Shown here: one piece after another, positions 28,162 to 36,317 of the stretch
How positions within the stretch are numbered: the first letter of the stretch is position 1
Layout of the letters: each line of letters begins with the position of its first letter
Source of the DNA: Emticicia sp965283955
Lineage (GTDB): Bacteria > Bacteroidota > Bacteroidia > Cytophagales > Spirosomataceae
DNA length: 64,000 nucleotides
Direction: 5' to 3'
NCBI GenBank assembly: GCA_965283955.1
Contig: CBDIQW010000001.1
Location: forward strand, 3,162,001-3,226,000
The notes under the pieces: model-generated
What the model was told of the DNA's origin: nothing
The model's database searches: none
The model's input: only the letters and a program-made list of their open reading frames with translations
Translations under genes and position numbers: made by a program

Positions 28162-29073
28162 ATGGTTGAAAAAATGACTCGTTCAAAAGAAATACCCAAA
28201 CTTAACCCTTCACAGTTTGACGATTATCTTTTTGGAAATTGGAAGCCGAAAGTTTCGAGTTTGTATGAGCATTTTCATATCGAACGCATCGAAAACTATA
28301 AATCATTTTTGAAACTTCCCGTTTTACCGCACCGTCGTTCGGTTTATTTTTTCTTGTACGTAACCAAAGGTTTTGCCATTCGCAGCAAAGGATTGAGTAA
28401 TTATGAAGTAAAAGCTAATACATTTTTTTGTCTTTCGACCGACCAAATCACTTCGCTCGAAGCCATTTCTGAAGATATTGAAGGTTTTTACTGCCATTTT
28501 CAATCCGAAATCTTCAATCATCCTTTGTTAAATGTAGATATCGAAAAAGACTTTCCATTTTTTCAGATTACTGCCGAGCCACTCATTCAGATTACAGACT
28601 CCGAGCGAATCACGCAATTATTAGAAATTCTGCTTTCCGAACGCACTCGTAATGAAAATAGTCGTGCTGAAATCATAGCTCTTTATCTGAGTGTATTCTT
28701 AAAGGAAATCCGACATTTCGATAATCAAACGCCCAAAAGCAGTAATAATGCGGCCTCAAATCTCACCCAACGCTACAAAAATTTACTTTCTGAACTCATC
28801 TACGACAAAAAAACAGTCACCGAATTTGCCGAAATTTTGGCGGTTTCACCCAATCATTTGCACAAATGTGTGAAGACTACCACGGGTAAATCAGCCCATG
28901 AATTATTGGAAGAAATGCGAGTTTTAGAAGCCAAAGTTTTGCTCAAACAAACGCCCATGCGAATTGCCGAGATTGCATTTAAGATTGGAGGTTTTGAGCC
29001 AAGCGATTTTTCGAGATTCTTTAAATCTAAAACAGGAATTTCACCAAAAGAGTATCGGAATCTTCAAGATTGA
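28162..29073 (+). CDS. AraC-family transcriptional regulator of the aromatic island
   Basis: 303 residues: an N-terminal cupin-like ligand domain (about 40-150) and a C-terminal double helix-turn-helix (about 205-300) with KTVTEFAEILAVSPNHLHKCV and IAEIAFKIGGFEPSDFSRFFKSKTGISPKEYR. It stands first in a long co-directional series of catabolic genes and ends about 100 bases before the crotonase. Control of that series in response to a hydroxycinnamate or its CoA ester is inferred from position, not shown. No operator could be identified with confidence. Confidence 0.85.
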   Translation: MVEKMTRSKEIPKLNPSQFDDYLFGNWKPKVSSLYEHFHIERIENYKSFLKLPVLPHRRSVYFFLYVTKGFAIRSKGLSNYEVKANTFFCLSTDQITSLEAISEDIEGFYCHFQSEIFNHPLLNVDIEKDFPFFQITAEPLIQITDSERITQLLEILLSERTRNENSRAEIIALYLSVFLKEIRHFDNQTPKSSNNAASNLTQRYKNLLSELIYDKKTVTEFAEILAVSPNHLHKCVKTTTGKSAHELLEEMRVLEAKVLLKQTPMRIAEIAFKIGGFEPSDFSRFFKSKTGISPKEYRNLQD

Positions 29074-29171
29074 TTGTTTTTGCTTATTTTATCTTTCCTT
29101 TTACCTATTTATCTTTCTTTTTATTGTTCAATTTTGTATTGAAATAAGTCAATCAGTTTTTGAATAATACA

Positions 29172-29956
29172 ATGCAAGAAATAAAATCTCCCACCGAATC
29201 ACTTCAATTAGAAATTAGAGATGAAATCCTGTTGGTGGGTATCAATCGCCCCGAAAAACGCAATGCCTTCAATGATGATTTAGTATTGGGTATCGAAAAA
29301 GTCTTTGAAAGCCTTCCGCCACAAATTCAATGCGTGGTTATTTATGGTTTGGGGAAGCATTTTTCGGCAGGTCTCGACCTTTCTGAACTTCGAGAACGTG
29401 ATGCCGTGCAAGGGCTTCATCATTCCCGAATGTGGCACCGAGCACTGGATAAAGTGCAATTTGGAACTGTGCCAGTAGTGGCGGTGCTTCACGGTGCGGT
29501 AGTAGGTGGTGGACTTGAATTGGCTTCTGCTTGCCACATCAGAGTGGCCGAAACCAGCACTTTTATGCACTTCCCGAAGGACAACGAGGGATTTTTGTGG
29601 GCGGTGGAGCTTCAGTAAGAGTACCAAAACTAATCGGAATGGCACGCATGATGGACATGATGTTTACGGGAAGAGTCTATAAAGCCGAAGAAGGCGAACG
29701 CATCGGTTTAGCTCAATATTTGGTCGAAGAAGGACAAGGACTCGAAAAAGGAATCGAATTGGCCAAGAAAATTTCTTCCAATGCAGGCATGACTAACTAC
29801 GCACTGATGCACGTTTTACCAAAAATTGTTGATTCAGGTCAAAACGAAGGCTTGATGATGGAAAGTCTAATTGCCGCAATTTCGGCCGATGCCCCCGAAG
29901 CCAAGAAAAGACTAACCGATTTTCTGGAAGGAAGAGCCAAAAAAGTAGGAGAATAA
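29172..29956 (+). CDS. Enoyl-CoA hydratase/isomerase, hydroxycinnamoyl-CoA hydratase candidate (frameshift)
   Basis: Crotonase-fold protein of about 261 residues after correction. The oxyanion-hole segments are KHFSAGLDLSEL at about 58-69 and HGAVVGGGLELASACHIRVAE near 112-132. The frame breaks in the TTTT run 29561-29564; one more T gives TSTFYALPEGQRGIFVGGGASVRVPKLIG without loss. It precedes the CoA ligase by 41 bases and would hydrate p-coumaroyl- or feruloyl-CoA. A CouM-like (hydration only) rather than an aldolase (Ech/FerB) outcome is inferred from the dehydrogenase and hydrolase that follow. ATG 29172 is preferred over the upstream TTG. Confidence 0.85.
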
Positions 29957-29997
29957 TTTATTCGTGAATTCGTGGCATAAAACTATACGATTTGAAA

Positions 29998-31830
29998 ATG
30001 TATAAAAATACCTCATTCGGCCCTACCAAAACGCATAAAAGACAGCTTGAAAATGGCATTGTTCATTTTGGAAATGAGCAGAAATTGGCCGATTTTTCTA
30101 TAAAGATTACTGATAAATTAGAACATTGGGCAAAAACAAAGCCTGAGCATACGTTTATCGGTAGAAGAAATCTCGTCACGAAGAATTGGGAGAAATTATC
30201 TTACGTCGAAACCCTCGAAAAGGTAAAAAGCGTTGCTCAATATTTACTAAATCTTGAGTTTTTGTCCAATGAAACGGTTGTAATTCTATCGGAAAATAGC
30301 CTCGAACATGCACTTTTGGTGCTGGCGTCGGTGCATATTGGTATTACTTATACGTCCATTTCTCCGCCATACTCTTTGGTTTCGGATGATTTTGGCAAGC
30401 TCAAACATTGCCTCGAACTCATGACTCCGAAAGTCATTTTTGCCCAAAGTGGAAAAGTCTATCAAAAAGCTCTCGAACTTGCTAAAACACTCTTCCCAGA
30501 AGCTATTATTATTACTGTTGATGGAGAAAATGGTATTCATTTCGAGGAAATGCTACTTACAAAACCTACAATTGATGTCGAAATTGCCGCAGCAAAAGTA
30601 AATGCCGACACAATTGCCAAAGTGTTGTTTACCTCTGGCTCAACTGGCTTACCCAAAGGCGTTATGAATCATCAAGGAATGTGGTGTGCCAACTTACAGC
30701 AGATTACGCAGGTTTTTCCGTTTATGGAGCAACAACCACCTATTTTTATCGACTGGCTTCCGTGGAATCATACTTTTGGGAGTAATCATAATTTCGGATT
30801 GGCTCTTTACAATGGCGGAACAATTCTGATTGATGATGGAAAACCAACGCCCAGAGGCATTGAAGAAACCGTACAAAATCTCCGAGAAATTTCTCCAACG
30901 GCTTATTTTAATGTGCCAAAGGGCTTTGAAATGCTGATTCCGTATCTTGAAAAAGAACCCGCTTTGCGTGAAAACTTCTTCAAAAATCTCAATATTTTGT
31001 TTTATGCAGGGGCGAGTTTGGCTCAGCCTGTTTGGAATCGTTTGGAAGAATTAGCCGTTGAAACCATTGGTGTAAAAATTCCGATTATTACAGGTTTAGG
31101 TTGTACAGAGTCTGGACCTTCGGCTATGTTTGCCAATTGGGGTGGAGCATTTTCTGGACTTTTGGGTGTGCCCGTTGCTGGAATGGACGTAAAACTCGTA
31201 CCCGATGGCGATAAGATTGAAGCTCGCTACAAAGCACCAAATGTAACCAAGGGGTATTGGCGAAACCCCGAGGCAACGGCAGTAGCTTTCGATGAAGAAG
31301 GCTATTATAAAACAGGCGATGCCGTAAAGTTTTTAGACGAAACCAACCCTGACAAAGGTTTAGTTTTTGATGGAAGAATTGCCGAAGATTTCAAACTCTC
31401 GACGGGAACTTGGGTAAATGTAGGTGTTTTGAAAGCAAAAGTGATTTCAACGGGTTCGCCAATTATCCAAGATGTGGTACTTGCTGGGCTGGACAAAGAA
31501 TATATTGGAGCAATTTTATTTTTAAATGCTGATGCTTGCCGAAAATTAGCTAATTTGAGTCCCGAAATCTCAAATACAGAAGCATATTTGAATGTAGAAG
31601 TAGGAAAATTTATCAATAATTGGCTGGCAGAGTTCAATAAAACCTCAACAGGAAGCTCGACTGTCATCAAAAATTATGTAATTGCTATCGAACCACCGTC
31701 AATTGATTTAGGTGAAATAACCGATAAGGGTTCACTGAATCAAAGAGCAGTTTTAAAGCATCGAGCCGATTTGGTAAATGAAATGTATAGCCCCCTAACC
31801 CCCAGAAGGGGAATGAAGAGGCGTTCATAA
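29998..31830 (+). CDS. Feruloyl-CoA synthase-like acyl-CoA ligase
   Basis: About 610 residues, ANL superfamily. The P-loop-like motif VLFTSGSTGLPKGVMNHQG is at about 209-227, TGLGCTESGPSAMF is the adenine-binding motif, YYKTGDAVKF the hinge-side aspartate motif, and DFKLSTGTWVNVG the block typical of feruloyl-CoA synthases. It activates hydroxycinnamic acids to CoA thioesters with ATP, the entry step of the island (CouL/Fcs role). The start is ATG 29998; TTG 29992 is an alternative. The last residues, SPLTPRRG, are encoded by a GC-rich border element read in frame, so the native end may have been extended. Confidence 0.88.
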   Translation: MYKNTSFGPTKTHKRQLENGIVHFGNEQKLADFSIKITDKLEHWAKTKPEHTFIGRRNLVTKNWEKLSYVETLEKVKSVAQYLLNLEFLSNETVVILSENSLEHALLVLASVHIGITYTSISPPYSLVSDDFGKLKHCLELMTPKVIFAQSGKVYQKALELAKTLFPEAIIITVDGENGIHFEEMLLTKPTIDVEIAAAKVNADTIAKVLFTSGSTGLPKGVMNHQGMWCANLQQITQVFPFMEQQPPIFIDWLPWNHTFGSNHNFGLALYNGGTILIDDGKPTPRGIEETVQNLREISPTAYFNVPKGFEMLIPYLEKEPALRENFFKNLNILFYAGASLAQPVWNRLEELAVETIGVKIPIITGLGCTESGPSAMFANWGGAFSGLLGVPVAGMDVKLVPDGDKIEARYKAPNVTKGYWRNPEATAVAFDEEGYYKTGDAVKFLDETNPDKGLVFDGRIAEDFKLSTGTWVNVGVLKAKVISTGSPIIQDVVLAGLDKEYIGAILFLNADACRKLANLSPEISNTEAYLNVEVGKFINNWLAEFNKTSTGSSTVIKNYVIAIEPPSIDLGEITDKGSLNQRAVLKHRADLVNEMYSPLTPRRGMKRRS

Positions 31831-31873
31831 AAATTTAAAACAAAAAAACACCCCCTCTGGGGGCTTGGGGGCT
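31789..31873. repeat. Paired GC-rich border elements between ligase and SDR genes
   Basis: AGCCCCCTAACCCCCAGAAG at 31789 onward (to 31811) and its inverted partner CCCCCTCTGGGGGCTTGGGG from 31851 (to 31873) bracket a 39-base AT-rich spacer. The left arm is translated as the ligase tail, and the right arm ends at the SDR start codon (GGGGGCTATG). Confidence 0.78.
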
Positions 31874-32641
31874 ATGAAAATAGAAAACAATACATTTTTA
31901 ATCACAGGCGGAGCTTCGGGATTAGGTTTCGCAACAGCCAAAATGATTGTAGAAAATGGCGGAAATGCTGTTTTACTTGATGTAAACGAAGAAGCAGGAA
32001 CAACCTCACAAAGCAATTTAGGCACAAAATCGAAATTCATAAAAACCGATGTATCCAGTGAAGAACAAGTACAAAGTGCTGTAAATCAGTCGGTTGGAAC
32101 TTATGGGAGCATTGCTGGAATCATCAACTGTGCAGGAGTCGGCCCCGCCAAAAGAGTAGTTGGTAAAGATGGCCCGCATCCATTAGACTTCTTTCAAAAA
32201 GTAATCAACATCAATCTAATTGGTACTTTCAATACCCTTAGATTAGTAGCCGATAAAATGCAAAACAATGAACCCAATACCGAAGGTGAAAGAGGAATTA
32301 TTATAAACACCGCCTCAGTTGCAGCCTTTGATGGTCAAATCGGACAAGCGGCTTATTCAGCATCAAAAGGTGGAATTGTGGCAATGACACTTCCAATTGC
32401 CCGTGAATTTGCTCGAATGGGTATCAGAGTAATGGCCATTGCTCCAGGTATTTTTGAAACACCTTTATTAGCATCTTTACCACAAGATGCCCAAGACTCT
32501 CTCGGAAAGCAAGTGCCATTTCCACCACGTTTGGGCCGACCATCAGAGTTTGCCGCTTTAGTAAAACAAATCATTGAAAACACGATGCTCAATGGTGAAG
32601 TAATTCGCCTTGATGGAGCAATTAGAATGGGAGCGAAGTAG
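31874..32641 (+). CDS. SDR 3-hydroxyacyl-CoA dehydrogenase (CouN-like candidate)
   Basis: 255 residues. Cofactor motif TGGASGLGFATA at 10-21, NCAGVG in the middle, and the catalytic Ser-Tyr-Lys in NTASVAAFDGQIGQAAYSASK. The sequence resembles type II 3-hydroxyacyl-CoA dehydrogenase (HSD17B10 group), an NAD-dependent enzyme. In this setting it would oxidise 3-hydroxy-3-arylpropanoyl-CoA to the beta-keto ester. It starts at the ATG formed by the end of the border element; a TTG nine bases upstream is disfavoured. It is followed by an S23-protein element and the amidohydrolase. Confidence 0.88.
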   Translation: MKIENNTFLITGGASGLGFATAKMIVENGGNAVLLDVNEEAGTTSQSNLGTKSKFIKTDVSSEEQVQSAVNQSVGTYGSIAGIINCAGVGPAKRVVGKDGPHPLDFFQKVININLIGTFNTLRLVADKMQNNEPNTEGERGIIINTASVAAFDGQIGQAAYSASKGGIVAMTLPIAREFARMGIRVMAIAPGIFETPLLASLPQDAQDSLGKQVPFPPRLGRPSEFAALVKQIIENTMLNGEVIRLDGAIRMGAK

Positions 32642-32678
32642 TCAGAGTGACGAATTTTCCGAACGGTTCGCCGCTGCG

Positions 32679-33132
32679 ATGACGAATTATTCGAATGTTT
32701 AATAAATATGAATATTGAAGAATTAAAGAATAGATATAAATTATGGGCGATTTCGGTAGTTTTACTTACAAGAAAGCTGCCAAATGAGCCTGAATTTAAA
32801 GCTGTAAGAAATCAAATCGTCCGTTCCGCCCATCTACTGCTGCAAATTATCGGGCTGCTTGTAGAGGAAAATCTGGACCTGATTTTATCAATAAATTAAA
32901 AATTGTTGAAGAAGAATTAGACGAAACTATGTTTTGGTTAGAATTCATAGTTGCTTTATTACCAGAAATTAGACAAGAAATTGTGCCAATTTATAAAGAA
33001 GCTGATGAACTGCTTTCAATTACAGTATCGTCAATTAAAACAGCAAGAAAAAATAAATAAGGTGAAATGAGAGAATTACGAATAAATTGTGATTCTAAAA
33101 ATTCGTAACTCGTCATTCGAGAAATTCGTCAT
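32679..33132. mobile_element. Palindrome-bounded S23/IVP element, copy 1
   Basis: Arms 32679-32697 and 33114-33132 are inverted copies matching at 17 of 19 positions (ATGACGAATTnnTCGAATG words). They bracket a four-helix-bundle gene on the plus strand. Additional ACGAATT words lie next to each arm (right side 33067-33116). I see no transposase and no clear target duplication. Confidence 0.65.
32708..33060 (+). CDS. Four-helix-bundle protein, S23/IVP family, copy 1 (frameshift)
   Basis: About 117 residues when one C is added at the CCC run 32829-32831. The frame then reads RSAPSTAANYRAACRGKSGPDFINKLKIVEEELDETMFWLEF, nearly identical in pattern to copy 2 at 46546. The family (TIGR02436-like) was first seen as proteins encoded in intervening sequences of 23S rRNA genes, and the Avd accessory protein of diversity-generating retroelements shares the fold. 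The molecular role is not known. It sits between the SDR and amidohydrolase genes without an obvious link to catabolism. Uncorrected, it ends after 63 residues. Confidence 0.75.
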
Positions 33133-33141
33133 TAAAAAAAT

Positions 33142-34008
33142 ATGATAGACATAAATAAAATTACCGCCATAGACGTACATACGCACGCAGAAGTGTCGTG
33201 TTGTCAGCCACATGATGATTATCGTCCAGAATTGGATGAAGCATTTGCCAAATATTTCAAGTCGGATAAACGCCCAACGATTCAGGAAACGGCCGATTTT
33301 TATCGGGAAAATAATTTAGCATTTGTCATGTTTACCGTTGATTCGGAGCATAATGTAGGCAAACGTCGCATCCCGAATATAGAAGTGGCCGAAGCAGCTC
33401 TCAAAAATGATGATGTGATGATTGCCTTTGCCAGCATAGACCCGCACAAAGGTCGAATGGGAGCAAGAGAAGCCCGTGATTTAATCGAGAACTACGGAGT
33501 TAAAGGCTTTAAATTTCACCCAACGGTTCAAGGTTTTTATCCTTACGATAAAATGGCCTATCATCTCTACGAAGTTATTGCCGAATACAAATTACCGATG
33601 TTGTTTCATTCGGGGCATTCGGGCTTTGGCTCGGGCGTGCGTGGCGGAGGCGGTTTGCGTTTGGAATATTCCAATCCGATGCACCTCGATGATGTAGCAA
33701 TTGATTTTCCTGACTGCCCGATAATCATTGCTCACCCAAGTTGGCCTTGGCAAGATGAAGCCTTATCAGTAGCTATGCACAAGCCTAATGTTTACATTGA
33801 TTTGAGTGGTTGGTCTCCAAAATATTTCCCGAAACAACTCATACAATATGCCAATACCTTGCTCAAAAACAGGGTTCTTTTCGGAACTGATTTTCCATTA
33901 ATTACCCCAGAAAGATGGATGAAAGATTTTGAAGAGGCAGGTTTCAAAGAAGAAGTAAAACCCTTGATTTTGAAAGAAAATGCTATCAGAATGCTCGGAT
34001 TGAAGTAA
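33142..34008 (+). CDS. Amidohydrolase (ACMSD-like), CouO-type beta-ketoacyl-CoA hydrolase candidate
   Basis: 288 residues, amidohydrolase-2 TIM barrel. Metal ligands are expected at His13 and His15 (DVHTHAE), in MLFHSGHSGFG, IIAHPSWPW and FGTDFPLI. From memory, members of this group in Rhodococcus (CouO) and relatives hydrolyse 4-hydroxyphenyl-beta-ketoacyl-CoA, giving 4-hydroxybenzoate and acetyl-CoA. The gene follows ligase, hydratase and dehydrogenase genes, exactly where such an enzyme is needed, and no separate thiolase is present in this half. ACMSD-type decarboxylation is the alternative. Confidence 0.82.
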   Translation: MIDINKITAIDVHTHAEVSCCQPHDDYRPELDEAFAKYFKSDKRPTIQETADFYRENNLAFVMFTVDSEHNVGKRRIPNIEVAEAALKNDDVMIAFASIDPHKGRMGAREARDLIENYGVKGFKFHPTVQGFYPYDKMAYHLYEVIAEYKLPMLFHSGHSGFGSGVRGGGGLRLEYSNPMHLDDVAIDFPDCPIIIAHPSWPWQDEALSVAMHKPNVYIDLSGWSPKYFPKQLIQYANTLLKNRVLFGTDFPLITPERWMKDFEEAGFKEEVKPLILKENAIRMLGLK

Positions 34009-34044
34009 AAGCATTGAATACCATAATTAAAGTATTTGTTTCTG

Positions 34045-34075
34045 ATTGTTTTTGCATATTTATTCTCTTATTTTG
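34045..34075 (+). promoter_or_regulatory. Possible internal promoter before the FAD monooxygenase
   Basis: ATTG at 34045-34048 and TTATTTTG at 34068-34075 are 19 bases apart, close to the Bacteroidota TTTG and TAnnTTTG boxes with one mismatch each. Together with the 123-base gap, a second transcript start is plausible. Confidence 0.35.
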
Positions 34076-34131
34076 CATAGTATAATCATGGTATAATGCA
34101 GAATTTTGTTGGAAAATTATAATTATATTTA

Positions 34132-35364
34132 ATGAAAGTTATTATCATCGGTGGCGGAATTGGTGGATTAACAACTGCATTGTGCTTGCACAGAGCTGGA
34201 TTTGAGGTAAAAGTGTTTGAATCGGTCAAAGAAATCAAGCCTTTGGGCGTAGGAATTAACACACTTCCACACAGTGTTCGAGTGCTAACGAATTTGGATT
34301 TACAAGAGAAAATTGCCAAAAATGCTATCGAAACGAGTGATTTAGTCTATTTTAACAAATTTGGGCAGCAGTTTTGGACAGAACCTCGTGGACGTTATGC
34401 GGGCTACAAATGGCCGCAGTTTTCGGTGCATCGTGGAGTTTTGCAGATGTTGCTTTTTGATGAAGTTGTAGAAACGATTGGGAAAGATGCAATTCTGAAA
34501 AATCATCATTTAAGCCATTTCGAACAAACAGATAGCGAAGTAATTGCCCATTTCATTGATAAAGATACCAACGAAAAAATAAGAGTAGAACGTGCCGATA
34601 TTTTGATAGGGGCAGATGGCATTAATTCAGTGGTTCGTCAGCAGCTTTATCCGAACGAAGGCCCACCAGTTTATTCCGAAAATGTACTTTATCGTGGCAC
34701 AACCACCATGAAGCCATTCTTAGATGGTACATCAATGGCAATGATTGGGAGTTTACGCCAAAAAATGGTGGTTTATCCAATTGGACAGCCCGATGCCGAT
34801 GGAAATTGTTTAATCAACTGGGTAGGAAATATTAAAGAAGGAAAATCGACACTAATAACTCGTGATTGGAATCGAGAAGCCGATAAAGCAAGATTAGTTG
34901 ACTTATATAAAGATTGGAAATTCGATTGGCTTGATGTGCCAACAATGATTGATAATGCAAAAGCCGTTTACGAATTTCCGATGTCTGACCGAAACCCTCT
35001 GGATAAATGGACTTTCGGGCGTGTTACGCTACTCGGTGATGCCGCTCACCCGATGTATCCGATTGGCTCAAATGGAGCTTCACAAGCCATTCTTGATGCC
35101 GATTGCCTGACTAAATGCTTGATAAAGAACGAGAACCCTGAAAATGCTCTTATTGAATACGATAGAGAAAGAGTACCAGCAGCAGCAAAAGTGGTGCTTC
35201 AAAATCGAGCCAAAGGCCCCGACGAAATCATGGATATGATGGAAGATTGGTTTCCAAAAGGATTTTCGGAAGATGAAATACCGCACGAAAAACTGGCAAA
35301 AGTAATGGATAATTACAAAAAAATAGCTGGTTTTGATATACAAACCCTTAACCAAAAAAACTAA
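34132..35364 (+). CDS. FAD-dependent aromatic monooxygenase (PhzS/salicylate hydroxylase-like)
   Basis: 410 residues, group A flavoprotein monooxygenase. The dinucleotide motif VIIIGGGIGGLTTALCL is at 3-19, the DG motif in ILIGADGINSVVR, and the GD motif VTLLGDAAHPMYPIGSNGASQAILDA. GVGINTLPHSVRVL and YAGYKWPQFSVHRG resemble the PhzS-like flavin-dependent oxidoreductases. It hydroxylates, probably with decarboxylation, an aromatic acid using NAD(P)H. In this island it may open a side route for hydroxybenzoates that PobA does not accept; the substrate is not deducible. The DUF3237 gene starts three bases after its stop. Confidence 0.85.
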   Translation: MKVIIIGGGIGGLTTALCLHRAGFEVKVFESVKEIKPLGVGINTLPHSVRVLTNLDLQEKIAKNAIETSDLVYFNKFGQQFWTEPRGRYAGYKWPQFSVHRGVLQMLLFDEVVETIGKDAILKNHHLSHFEQTDSEVIAHFIDKDTNEKIRVERADILIGADGINSVVRQQLYPNEGPPVYSENVLYRGTTTMKPFLDGTSMAMIGSLRQKMVVYPIGQPDADGNCLINWVGNIKEGKSTLITRDWNREADKARLVDLYKDWKFDWLDVPTMIDNAKAVYEFPMSDRNPLDKWTFGRVTLLGDAAHPMYPIGSNGASQAILDADCLTKCLIKNENPENALIEYDRERVPAAAKVVLQNRAKGPDEIMDMMEDWFPKGFSEDEIPHEKLAKVMDNYKKIAGFDIQTLNQKN

Positions 35365-35367
35365 TAT

Positions 35368-35889
35368 ATGAAAAACCTACCTTTTCTCTTACTTTTATTT
35401 TTTTCTATGGAAATTGCTGCCCAAAGCACCCCCGAAGCCCCAAGTTTAGAGTTTGTTTGTGAATTAAAAGTGAAGCTAAAACCACCTTATGTAGTAGGCG
35501 ATACTCCTCACGGAATGCGTCGAATCATTCCAATCATAGGTGGAAGTTTTGAAGGTCCAAAAATGAAAGGTGAAATTTTGGATGGTGGTGCCGACTGGCA
35601 AATTGTAAGAAAAGATGGTGTAGCCGAACTGGAAGCTCATTATCAAATCAAAACCGATGATGGCGTAATTATTTACATTAAAAATACGGGTTTACGTGTA
35701 GCCACACCCGAAGTTGCGGCTCGAATCGGACGAGGAGAAGCAGTTTCTCCATCAGAGTATTATTTCCGTGCGATACCAAAATTTGAAGCACCACAAGGCA
35801 AGTATGAATGGATGAACAATGCCATTTTTATTTGTAAAGGCATCAGAAACCCAGACAATGTAGCGATACAAGTTTGGAAAGTTCTGTAA
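35368..35889 (+). CDS. Exported DUF3237 protein
   Basis: 173 residues with a cleavable signal (LLLFFSMEIAAQS, cut near 20). The mature part is the DUF3237/UPF0311 beta-barrel: LEFVCELKVKL, PHGMRRIIPIIGGSFEGP, GEILDGGADWQI and IIYIKNTGLR. Proteins of this family are often next to aromatic or aliphatic acid catabolic genes, but no biochemical role is established to my knowledge. Here it is coupled to the monooxygenase (three-base gap). Export suggests binding of a substrate in the periplasm, an inference only. Confidence 0.82.
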   Translation: MKNLPFLLLLFFSMEIAAQSTPEAPSLEFVCELKVKLKPPYVVGDTPHGMRRIIPIIGGSFEGPKMKGEILDGGADWQIVRKDGVAELEAHYQIKTDDGVIIYIKNTGLRVATPEVAARIGRGEAVSPSEYYFRAIPKFEAPQGKYEWMNNAIFICKGIRNPDNVAIQVWKVL

Positions 35890-36311
35890 ATGTTGGATGT
35901 TTAATGATAAATGTTTGATGAAAGAAAATCTGATAAAAACTAAAGCATTTAATTTCGCTTTGAAGTCAATAGAGATTTATAAACTTTTACTGGCAAGCAA
36001 TGAATATGTGTTATCCAAGCAATTTTTGAAGAGTGGGACAAGCATAGGAGCAAATGTAGAAGAAGCAGATGCGGGTTATTCGAAGAAAGATTTTTCGGCG
36101 AAAATGAGCATTGCTTCTAAAGAAGCTCGTGAAACATTATATTGGATTAAACTTATTGAAGCTGGTAAGTTTATTGTATATGATTTTGAGGAAATCAAAC
36201 AAGAATGCGAGTCTATTATTAGAATTCTGACAGCTATCGTAAAAACATCACAATCAAGCAGTTAATAATCACACGACCACATCAAACATTAAACATTCAA
36301 CCTCTAACATT
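35889..36311. mobile_element. Palindrome-bounded S23/IVP element, copy 3
   Basis: Arms 35889-35920 and 36280-36311 are 32-base inverted copies matching at 27 positions, built of AATGTTTGATG-type words, unlike the ACGAATT words of the other two copies. The left arm starts at the DUF3237 stop codon and ends with the ATG of the S23 gene. The right arm ends six bases before the MFS gene. Confidence 0.7.
35918..36265 (+). CDS. Four-helix-bundle protein, S23/IVP family, copy 3
   Basis: 115 residues from ATG 35918 (MKENLIKTKAFNFAL); an earlier ATG at 35897 would add part of the repeat arm. Typical family blocks are FLKSGTSIGANVEEADAGYS, FSAKMSIASKEARETLYWIKL and a final helix. It is only distantly similar to copies 1 and 2, belonging to the FALKSIEIYK subtype, so this is an independent acquisition rather than a tandem copy. 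The frame is intact. The role is unknown. It lies in the loop of a 32-base inverted repeat between the DUF3237 and transporter genes. Confidence 0.82.
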   Translation: MKENLIKTKAFNFALKSIEIYKLLLASNEYVLSKQFLKSGTSIGANVEEADAGYSKKDFSAKMSIASKEARETLYWIKLIEAGKFIVYDFEEIKQECESIIRILTAIVKTSQSSS

Positions 36312-36317
36312 AAAACA

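Noticed and set aside
29172..29956. Programmed ribosomal frameshifting in the crotonase and other broken genes
   Set aside because: Twelve unrelated genes show shifts in both directions, at sites without slippery heptamers or consistent stimulatory structures. Sequence error is simpler.
32679..33132. Insertion sequence with a transposase
   Set aside because: The enclosed gene is a four-helix-bundle protein without a DDE or Y1 motif. The mobile label rests only on the bounded layout.
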